DNA of 33,236 nt from Collinsella aerofaciens (GTDB lineage: Bacteria > Actinomycetota > Coriobacteriia > Coriobacteriales > Coriobacteriaceae): the NCBI RefSeq assembly GCF_028209395.1, contig NZ_JAQLDQ010000021.1, positions 1 through 33,236 of the forward strand, read 5' to 3'. Shown one piece after another: positions 6,043-12,594 of the stretch. Position 1 is the stretch's first letter. Every line of letters starts with the position of its first letter. A model generated the notes under the pieces. It was not told the origin of the DNA. It saw nothing but the letters and a program-made list of their open reading frames with translations, and ran no database searches. The position numbers and the translations under genes are program-made.

Positions 6043-8385
6043 CTATTTTGCCACTTTAGGCTTAAAGGTTCGCAGGCGCAGAGCATTGCTTACGACGCAC
6101 ACGCTCGACAGGCTCATGGCCGCGGCGCCGAACATCGGCGAGAGCTGCCAACCGGTGAGGGGGAAGAACACGCCTGCCGCCAGCGGAATGCCGATGCCGT
6201 TGTAGAACAGCGCCCAGAACAGGTCCTGCTTGATGTTGCGGATCGTGGCGCGCGAAAGCTTGATGGCGCGCGCAACATCCATGAGGTCGCTGCGCATGAG
6301 CACCACATCTGCCCCTTCTTTGGCGATGTCGGCGCCGGTGCCGATCGCAAGGCCCACGTCGGCGCGCGCCAGGGCGGGGGAGTCGTTGATGCCGTCGCCC
6401 ACCATGGCGACCTTGCCGCCCGCATCCTGCAGTTCGCGCACGTGACGTTCCTTGTCGGCGGGGAGAACGTCGGCGATGACCTGTTCGCTGCTCAGCCCCA
6501 CGCGGCGGGCGATAGCCTCGGCTGTCACGCGGTTGTCGCCGGTGAGCATGCGCACGTCGACGCCGAGCTTGCGGAGTGCGGCGATGGCCTCGGCGCTCGT
6601 CTCTTTGACCTCGTCAGCCACGGCGATGGTACCGACAAGCTCGCTGTTCTTGGCAAAGAACAGCGGTGTTTTGCCCTCGGTGGCAAATTGCTCGGCAACG
6701 CCGGCGGGCACCTCCGCGCCCAGCTCGTTCATCAGGCGCACGTTGCCGGCTGCGATGACATTCTGTCCCTCGCGCGCCGTAACGCCTCGTCCAGGCACGG
6801 CGACAAAGTCCTCGACCATGCGTGCGACGATTCCGCGCGCCTCGCACTCGGCCATAATCGCCTCTGCCAGCGGGTGCTCGCTCGAGCGCTCCAGCGCGGC
6901 GGCCAGCTTGAGCAGCGCCTTTTCGCTCATGGCGGGCGAGCCGTCGGCGCGCGCGGCAACCACAATGTCGGTCACGGCCGGCTTGCCGCGGGTGACGGTG
7001 CCCGTCTTGTCGAGCACCACGGTGCCCACGCTGCGCAGATTCTCCAGCGCCTCGGCGCTCTTGAACAGGATGCCCATCTCGGCACCCTTGCCGGTGCCCA
7101 CCATAATGGCGACGGGGGTGGCCAGGCCCAGCGCGCACGGACAACTGATCACTAGCACGGCGACGGCGGAGGTAAGCGCCTCGTTGATGCTGCCGGTCAG
7201 TGCCATCCACACCGCAAAGGTCACGGCCGAGATCACAAACACCACGGGCACAAACACACCGGCGACCTTATCGGCCAGGCGGGCGATAGGCGCCTTGGTG
7301 GCATTGGCGTCCTCGACGAGCTGGATGATCTTGGCGAGCGATGTCTCGGCGCCCACACGCGTGGCGCGGAAGGTAAACGAACCGGTGCGGTTGACGGTGG
7401 CGGCGTTGACGGTGGCACCAGCGGTCTTTTCCACGGGGATGGACTCGCCGGTGAGCGCGCTCTCGTCCACGGCCGAGCTGCCCTCGAGCACCACGCCATC
7501 GACGGGGATGGACTCTCCGGGGCGCACGCGCAGGACCTGGCCGGGAAGGATACTGTCGACGTCGACGGTGGTTTCGGTGCCGTCGTCGGCAACGACGGTC
7601 GCAGTCTTGGGTGCCAAGTCGATGAGCGCCTCGATGGCGCCGCCGGTTTTGGATTTGCTGCGTGTCTCGAGGTATTTGCCCACGGTGACGAGCGACAGGA
7701 TCGTGCCCGCACTCTCAAAATACAGGTTGTCCATGCCCGTCATCATGGCCTCGTGGATTTGCCCGGCGGCCAGCTGGTCGGCCATGATAAACATGGCATA
7801 GAGCGACCAGGCGATCGACGCGGTGGCGCCGACGGCGATGAGAGCGTCCATGGTCGGCGCGCCGTGCGCGAGCGATTTAAACCCGTTGATAAAGTACGCG
7901 TCGTTGACGTAGACGATGGGGATGAGCAGGACGAGCTCGGTGAGCGCGAGCGTCATGCTGTGGGTATGGTCGGTGAAAATGCCGGGTAGCGGCCAACCGA
8001 GCATGTGCCCCATGCCTATGCAGAACAGTGGGATGAGGAATACGATCGAGACGATGAGGCGGGTGCGCATGGCGGAAGCGGCGGCCTCCAGCTTTTTGGT
8101 AGGCGACTCCATATGGGCGGCGCCGGACCTGGCTTGCACGCTGCCGTTTGAGCCAGCGGCGCCGGTGCCCGCATCGACGGGCGAGGCCGAGTAGCCCGCG
8201 CGGTCGACGGCGGTGCAGATATCCTCGGGGGAGACCTGCGCGGGGTCATAGTCGACCATCATGGAACCAGCGAGTAGGTTGACCGCGACGCTTTGGACGC
8301 CGTCGAGTTTGCTTACGGCGCGGTCCACGTGCGCCTGGCAGGCGGCGCATGTCATGCCGCCCACGTCGAACTTATCTTGAGCCAT
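6043..8385 (-). CDS. copA: Copper-exporting P1B-type ATPase, 780 aa
   Basis: An inner-membrane Cu(I) efflux pump driven by ATP. One N-terminal HMA domain with GGMTCAAC (C13, C16) is followed by a charged linker (70-105), about eight membrane helices, the TGES actuator loop (312-315), the CPC ion-binding motif (415-417), the phosphorylated Asp in DKTGT (D459), SEHPL (502-506) and GDGINDSP (663-670). CPC together with SEHPL and the single MTCAAC domain identify the Cu(I) subgroup (P1B-1). Full length. The start at 8385 (ATGGCTCAAGAT) has AGAAAGGAGAAGCC just upstream. It is the first gene of copA-copZ-csoR and its promoter carries a CsoR-like site. Confidence 0.96.
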   Translation of the reverse strand: MAQDKFDVGGMTCAACQAHVDRAVSKLDGVQSVAVNLLAGSMMVDYDPAQVSPEDICTAVDRAGYSASPVDAGTGAAGSNGSVQARSGAAHMESPTKKLEAAASAMRTRLIVSIVFLIPLFCIGMGHMLGWPLPGIFTDHTHSMTLALTELVLLIPIVYVNDAYFINGFKSLAHGAPTMDALIAVGATASIAWSLYAMFIMADQLAAGQIHEAMMTGMDNLYFESAGTILSLVTVGKYLETRSKSKTGGAIEALIDLAPKTATVVADDGTETTVDVDSILPGQVLRVRPGESIPVDGVVLEGSSAVDESALTGESIPVEKTAGATVNAATVNRTGSFTFRATRVGAETSLAKIIQLVEDANATKAPIARLADKVAGVFVPVVFVISAVTFAVWMALTGSINEALTSAVAVLVISCPCALGLATPVAIMVGTGKGAEMGILFKSAEALENLRSVGTVVLDKTGTVTRGKPAVTDIVVAARADGSPAMSEKALLKLAAALERSSEHPLAEAIMAECEARGIVARMVEDFVAVPGRGVTAREGQNVIAAGNVRLMNELGAEVPAGVAEQFATEGKTPLFFAKNSELVGTIAVADEVKETSAEAIAALRKLGVDVRMLTGDNRVTAEAIARRVGLSSEQVIADVLPADKERHVRELQDAGGKVAMVGDGINDSPALARADVGLAIGTGADIAKEGADVVLMRSDLMDVARAIKLSRATIRNIKQDLFWALFYNGIGIPLAAGVFFPLTGWQLSPMFGAAAMSLSSVCVVSNALRLRTFKPKVAK

Positions 8386-8432
8386 GGCTTCTCCTTTCTG
8401 TAGTTCGGTGTTGGAATTGTTAACCTGCCGAT

Positions 8433-8463
8433 ACTATACACCCATACCCCCTGGGGGTGTCCA
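8433..8463 (-). promoter_or_regulatory. copA promoter with CsoR-type operator
   Basis: On the minus strand, -35 TGGACA (8458-8463) and -10 TATAGT (8433-8438) are 19 nt apart. Between them lies ACCCCCTGGGGGT (8446-8458), a perfect dyad around one base and of the GC-tract type bound by CsoR proteins. Binding there would block RNA polymerase. The long spacer is compatible with a tightly repressed promoter. Confidence 0.75.
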
Positions 8464-8535
8464 GTAATAGTTGGAATGTATGACTTTTCATTACAGATGA
8501 GGGCGGCTGCTCAATCGGTGGCCGTCTCTGCCAAA

Positions 8536-8594
8536 CATCTCAATCTGTAACGTCTGAACCGGTTTTTGAGCCGTAACTGTTACAGATTTAGACA
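8536..8594. repeat. 59-bp hairpin repeat, copy E
   Basis: Arms 8536-8551 and 8579-8594, loop 8552-8578 (27 nt). First of a four-copy array between the copA promoter and the 3' end of the kinase gene. Start-to-start distance to copy F is 80 bp. Confidence 0.85.
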
Positions 8595-8615
8595 AACAGT
8601 TGACGGGAAACTTAA

Positions 8616-8674
8616 TGTCTCAATCTGTAACATCTAGCAGCAAATATGACCTCTAACTGTTACAGATCGAGACA
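8616..8674. repeat. 59-bp hairpin repeat, copy F
   Basis: Arms 8616-8631 and 8659-8674, loop 8632-8658 (27 nt). The only unlike pair in the arms is an A-C at the seventh position. Start-to-start distance to copy G is 81 bp. Confidence 0.88.
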
Positions 8675-8696
8675 GAGCGTCCGCGGTCAACTCAAA

Positions 8697-8755
8697 TGTC
8701 TTGATCTGTAACATCTAGAGAGTTTTTTGACCCCTTACTGTTACAGATTGAGATG
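8697..8755. repeat. 59-bp hairpin repeat, copy G
   Basis: Arms 8697-8712 and 8740-8755, loop 8713-8739 (27 nt). The arm ends are eroded (right arm ends GAGATG). Start-to-start distance to copy H is 80 bp. Confidence 0.85.
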
Positions 8756-8776
8756 TTGTCTCGCGGGGTTGGGTTT

Positions 8777-8835
8777 TGTCTCGTTCTGTAACATCTAGAT
8801 CTGTATCTGCCGAGCTAGTGTTACAGAACGAGACA
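8777..8835. repeat. 59-bp hairpin repeat, copy H, with compensated arm change
   Basis: Arms 8777-8792 and 8820-8835, loop 8793-8819 (27 nt). The arms read TGTCTCGTTCTGTAAC and GTTACAGAACGAGACA: both sides carry the A-to-T / T-to-A change relative to the family, so pairing is kept perfectly. It ends about 40 nt from the stop codon of the kinase gene. Confidence 0.9.
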
Positions 8836-8876
8836 ATTGCCGGGGAGGGGTCCCGTCACGGCAAGACGCCCGCTCC

Positions 8877-10961
8877 CTAGATGCAGAACCCGGGGATCAC
8901 GCAGGTTCGCTTGCTTGGCTTTTCCGCAGGCGTTGCGTACGTAAAGACGTCGCCGTCGTGCCCCACGCGGTTCATATAGAGCGTGCCTTCGCTCTCCGAT
9001 GTGTCGGGGCTCACCGTGCGCTCCCACCAACAAGTGTCCTTGCCCTTCCACTGGCGGACCATCGTCTCGTTCGTGGAATACGGGCTCACCTTGAGCTCGC
9101 GGAAGAGTTGGTACTCCTTGCCCTCGCCGTTGTAGATGTCTGCCAGGTAGTGATAGTCCTCGGCAAACGAATCGGGCGGTTGCGTACCGCACAGCTCGAC
9201 CATGGCGGGCAGCCAAAGGGTTGCGGGCAACTCGCTCAGACACGATGCACTGTTGGCGGCGCCAACGTTATTTGAGATCTTTTTGACGGATTTGATGAGT
9301 GCGCGCAACTCGTTGGGCAGCAGCTTAAGGCCGTCGCCGTTGAGCCATTCCCGCAGCTCGCAATCTGCCCAGCCGGCGCTCGGCGGTTCAGCCGCAGCGT
9401 TGCGCTCGGCAATACCCGCATCGAACATAAACGTCAGTCCGGCCTTGCCTGTACCGTCCAGAAGTTCGTCGTGGCGGATGCCCACAAGCTGAGCGCCGAC
9501 CTCCAGCCCGTTGGCGAGCTTCACACGCTTAGTGCACGGATAGGGGATATGCCCATCAGCGTCGAGCAGGTGGTAGCGCTTGGCAATCTCGCGTGCCTCG
9601 CTACGGGTCTCGGCGGCCTTAATCTTGAGCGAAATCTCCTGCAGCTGGTCCCAAGTGTAGTCGTCAAGCGAACCGCGGATGCCGTCCAGGTAGTCGGGGA
9701 TGCCAAAGCCATGGGTTGCCGCGCCAACGACGCCGAGCCCCGCAACGACCGCAACGACGCCGCCGATAATAAAGCGACGGCGGGTCATGGCGTCGTGCCG
9801 GGCCTGCTCCAGGATCTCTCGCGCGCGCTCGCCGGCGACGTCGACCTTAAGGTGCGTGCCAGAATCGATATCAATTGCGGCCTCGTCTCCTGCACCCTCG
9901 CGGTCCTCAGATTCTGCAGCGGGGAGGTATGTCGAGAGCACCTCGAGCATCTGCTGCTCGGTAGGGCGATCGCCCTGTTCGACCGAAATGCCTTTCATGA
10001 TGATCTGGACAAGCGCTTTGTCGCCCTCGCAGCGCGGCTCGAGCGGCGCCGGCTTGGTCTTGGTCTTTATGAGGTAGAACGAGCCGGTCGCCGCGGCACC
10101 CGTCGACTCAACATCGAACGGCTTGCGACCGCTGTAGAGCTGGTACAGAATGCTCGAAAGCGCATAGACGTCGATCGCGGGCGAGCGGCGAAGGGCCGCG
10201 ATGCCTTCGATATCCTGCGTGAGCATTTCGGGCGCGGCGTATGCGGGCGTGGCAAAGCGCCAGATGTCGGCGCGCCGGGTGATCGTGTCGTCGCCGAGGG
10301 CCATGGTCGCGGAGCCCATGTCGATGAGGCAGGGGTCAAAGGAGCAATCGGCAATCTGCTGCTCGAGCGTTCGGCTGGTGGTGCGGAACATGATATTGGC
10401 AGGCGACAGGTCGCGATGGATGACCGGATTCACGAGGCCTTGGGTCATCAAGAGCGCGCGAAGTACGGCGTTTCCGACGGCGGCGACCATCTGGGTGGTC
10501 AGCCCGCCCGAGGCGTCGTGCGGAAGCAAGGGCAGCGCCTGCTTGAGCGAGGTGCCCTCGACCCACTCCATGAGGATGAGCGGGTCGTTCTCGCACGATC
10601 CGTAGCCATAGACGCGCGGAAATCCGCGCAGGTGCGAGACGGTACACAGATGACGGTACTCCTCGAACAGCGCGGCGGTGCTGGCCAGGTGCGCAGCCGC
10701 TTGCTCGGCAGAGCGATCGGGCGTCTGGTCGGAAAGGATGGCGTTGTCCTTGAGCAGCTTGACGGCAAAGACCTCGCCGCTCGTGTTGGTCGCGCGCAGC
10801 ACGTGCCCGATATTGCCGCCGTCACGGTATGCCGTCTGAAGAATAAGCGTCATAAACCGGCGCTTGGCGTCGTCCTCGGCACTGGGGTCGACTGCCACGG
10901 CGGTATCGAACGTGTCGAGACGGATGAGTTTGTCGCCATAGGCGCTATCGGTAGTATCCAT
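8877..10961 (-). CDS. Membrane-anchored Ser/Thr protein kinase with C-terminal DUF6273-like domain, 694 aa
   Basis: An N-terminal Hanks-type kinase (about 45-350) has the ATP lysine K68 in FAVKLL, catalytic HRDLSPAN (D184, N189), DMG in place of DFG (D214) and the APE motif at 243-245, so it should be active. A linker leads to one membrane helix (about 397-416, preceded by RRR). The region beyond (about 420-694) should lie outside the cell; its stretch from about 500 on (WADCELREWLNGDG, TLWLPAMVELCG) resembles DUF6273, a domain common in surface proteins. Start at ATG 10961, with AAAGGA about 6 nt upstream; an earlier ATG at 11048 would read through an inverted repeat. It follows the FHA gene on the same strand, a common kinase and phosphothreonine-reader pairing. 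The ligand of the outer domain is unknown. Confidence 0.9.
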   Translation of the reverse strand: MDTTDSAYGDKLIRLDTFDTAVAVDPSAEDDAKRRFMTLILQTAYRDGGNIGHVLRATNTSGEVFAVKLLKDNAILSDQTPDRSAEQAAAHLASTAALFEEYRHLCTVSHLRGFPRVYGYGSCENDPLILMEWVEGTSLKQALPLLPHDASGGLTTQMVAAVGNAVLRALLMTQGLVNPVIHRDLSPANIMFRTTSRTLEQQIADCSFDPCLIDMGSATMALGDDTITRRADIWRFATPAYAAPEMLTQDIEGIAALRRSPAIDVYALSSILYQLYSGRKPFDVESTGAAATGSFYLIKTKTKPAPLEPRCEGDKALVQIIMKGISVEQGDRPTEQQMLEVLSTYLPAAESEDREGAGDEAAIDIDSGTHLKVDVAGERAREILEQARHDAMTRRRFIIGGVVAVVAGLGVVGAATHGFGIPDYLDGIRGSLDDYTWDQLQEISLKIKAAETRSEAREIAKRYHLLDADGHIPYPCTKRVKLANGLEVGAQLVGIRHDELLDGTGKAGLTFMFDAGIAERNAAAEPPSAGWADCELREWLNGDGLKLLPNELRALIKSVKKISNNVGAANSASCLSELPATLWLPAMVELCGTQPPDSFAEDYHYLADIYNGEGKEYQLFRELKVSPYSTNETMVRQWKGKDTCWWERTVSPDTSESEGTLYMNRVGHDGDVFTYATPAEKPSKRTCVIPGFCI

Positions 10962-10994
10962 GGCGTTCCTTTGTCTGGCATGGGTTGCCGCGCG

Positions 10995-11053
10995 TATACG
11001 TGAGCAGTGCGGATATCGGTAAAGTACCATGATAACCGCACTGCCCACGTATA
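10995..11053 (-). other. 18-bp inverted repeat in the kinase gene leader
   Basis: TATACGTGAGCAGTGCGG (10995-11012) and CCGCACTGCCCACGTATA (11036-11053) pair with one mismatch around a 23-nt loop that itself has weak complementarity. It lies 34 nt upstream of the kinase start. It could be an attenuator or a stability element; no T-run follows on the minus strand. Confidence 0.7.
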
Positions 11054-11089
11054 CCGCTGAGTATTGTCGTTTACGACGCAGAAGGTAGA

Positions 11090-11130
11090 AGACAAAAGAC
11101 GGACGGCGGCCGTCTTTCGATCGCCGTCCG
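11090..11130 (-). terminator. Probable terminator after the FHA gene
   Basis: On the minus strand, GGACGGCG and CGCCGTCC (plus-strand positions 11122-11129 and 11101-11108) form a stem just after the FHA stop codon, followed by GTCTTTTGTCTTC. If it works, the kinase gene downstream needs read-through or its own promoter. Confidence 0.6.
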
Positions 11131-11132
11131 CG

Positions 11133-12095
11133 CTAGTCCACAATGACAAGGAATGTCGTATAGAGACCCAGATGGAGCCTGTCGCTGTTTTCGATTTCCA
11201 CCGGGGGATAGATCTTGCCGGGCTCGCGTTGGTCGCGCGGCGGCTCAATCACAATATCGCCGTCGCCTGCACCCGATTCGAGCACTGTGCCGTTGGTCGA
11301 CCCAAGGCCCTGGGCGTACCAGCGTCCGCCTTCGAGCCAAATGCGGAGATGCTCGCGCGATGCGTCGGCGCCTACATCGGTGATGCTGGGCGAGGTTTTG
11401 GGCAAGGACCCAATTACCGTGCCGCGCGGGTCACGCGTAAGGGGGTGGATCTGCATGTCAACGCAGTTGTCGGCATGTGTCCTGAGCAGACCGAGGTTGG
11501 GGGCGACGGTGCGCGGCTGCTCCAGGCTGCCAGTAAAGCCACGTCCGACGGTAGTTTCGGTGGTGCCAAAGTGCCCGCCTGTCTTGCTGTCGCAAAAGCG
11601 CTCGACGGTAGCCACGCCTTGGATGGGGTCGGCGAGCGCCCCCGTTGCCACAAAGAGCATAAGGTAAAGCGTACTCTTCTCGCGCACGGCATTGCCGTCA
11701 AAGTTGTCGATGTGATTGAGGGCATTTGCATATAGGCGGCTGTCCAACTTGTAGCTGGCGAGAGCCGACATCATTTCGTTGGCGGCCGGGCCGCGATAGT
11801 GCTCGGCGATTGCCTGATAGGCGGACTCGCCGCCGCCGAGCTTGCTGCAGATTGCCGCGGAAAGATTGAGCGTGGTGACGGCAAAGTCGCTGTAGATGGC
11901 GGGCGCGCACTGGTCAGGCTCGCGATGGACGATGTAACGGGTGAGATACGAGCGGTTGGAAGAGCATTTCTCGAGCAGGGTACTGCCGAGATAAGAGTTT
12001 CCATTGATGAGCATTCGGGCGATCTCGAGATGTTTAAGACCGCCGAACGAGCGAATATCGTTATAGAGGACCGAGCAAGGCGTCTCTGCTGCCAC
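11133..12095 (-). CDS. FHA-domain protein, 320 aa
   Basis: A C-terminal forkhead-associated domain (about 220-320) that binds phosphothreonine: GTVIGSLPKTSPSITD is followed by SREHL (246-250) and STNGT (266-270), the signature residues of the fold. The N-terminal two thirds are helical, with Cys and Tyr residues and no domain I recognise. The start is GTG at 12095, because AAAGGAGG lies 7 nt upstream; a TTG at 12125 is the only earlier in-frame start and would put that site inside the gene. It is first in a minus-strand pair with the kinase gene, which may phosphorylate it or its partners. Confidence 0.88.
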   Translation of the reverse strand: MAAETPCSVLYNDIRSFGGLKHLEIARMLINGNSYLGSTLLEKCSSNRSYLTRYIVHREPDQCAPAIYSDFAVTTLNLSAAICSKLGGGESAYQAIAEHYRGPAANEMMSALASYKLDSRLYANALNHIDNFDGNAVREKSTLYLMLFVATGALADPIQGVATVERFCDSKTGGHFGTTETTVGRGFTGSLEQPRTVAPNLGLLRTHADNCVDMQIHPLTRDPRGTVIGSLPKTSPSITDVGADASREHLRIWLEGGRWYAQGLGSTNGTVLESGAGDGDIVIEPPRDQREPGKIYPPVEIENSDRLHLGLYTTFLVIVD

Positions 12096-12202
12096 GGATA
12101 CCTCCTTTGATTGCTTCCTGGCCAATAAGGCGATAGGAATTAATGGCCCCCGGTGGGCGACGTATTAAATGGCTGCGCAATATGTAGCGTAACCAAAGCA
12201 AC

Positions 12203-12229
12203 ATTATAGGCCACATGTTCGAAATTGCA
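12203..12229 (-). promoter_or_regulatory. Putative promoter of the FHA gene
   Basis: A perfect -10 TATAAT lies at 12203-12208 on the minus strand; the -35 region around 12224-12230 (TGCAAT or CTGCAA) is weak. The start of transcription would give a leader of about 100 nt before the GTG at 12095. Confidence 0.5.
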
Positions 12230-12273
12230 GGAAGAGCGAGAGATTTGGTTTGGACTGGACGGAAATCCCCCTC

Positions 12274-12332
12274 TGTCTTGATCTATAACAATTGGGACCG
12301 ATTTTGCTCCGTAATTGTTACAGATTGAGACA
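12274..12332. repeat. 59-bp hairpin repeat, copy I (single)
   Basis: Arms 12274-12289 and 12317-12332, loop 12290-12316 (27 nt). The left arm has TTGATCTATAAC against GTTACAGATTGA, giving one A-C mismatch and one G-T pair. It is the only copy not in a cluster. Confidence 0.85.
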
Positions 12333-12594
12333 ATCGGTCCGGGCCCGCCCCGTCATCTGTGGTTTACGTGGGGGCATGCGAAGCGCGGGTATACTAACCG
12401 GCGGCGAATCTGCTCCATCGCTTAGGGCCGCTGCGTCTGGACGGCGCGTGATAGGGCTGCCAAAGCGATCGCCAGCGTGCTGAGCAACGTCCTCTCTGTG
12501 CGCACCTGTTTTTGTATGTATTAGCGCACTACCAAGCACGCTCGCGCGGCCGCATGCCGTGCCCATAACGCGTGCAGATAAGGAACAACAACAT

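Larger units (their letters stand above)
12096..12594. other. Divergent intergenic region: FHA promoter, hairpin repeat I, helicase leader
   Basis: About 500 nt separate the divergent FHA and helicase genes. No coding frame is convincing. It holds a minus-strand promoter near 12203-12229, hairpin repeat I at 12274-12332, a plus-strand -10-like TATACT at 12390-12395 and a roughly 200-nt helicase leader with a small hairpin, GTGCGC/GCGCAC at 12498-12529. Confidence 0.6.

Noticed and set aside
8536..8835. CRISPR array
   Set aside because: The regular 80-81 bp period invites the idea, but the units are 59 bp, palindromic over both ends with variable middles, differ from each other, and no cas genes are present. 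Treated as a separate repeat family.
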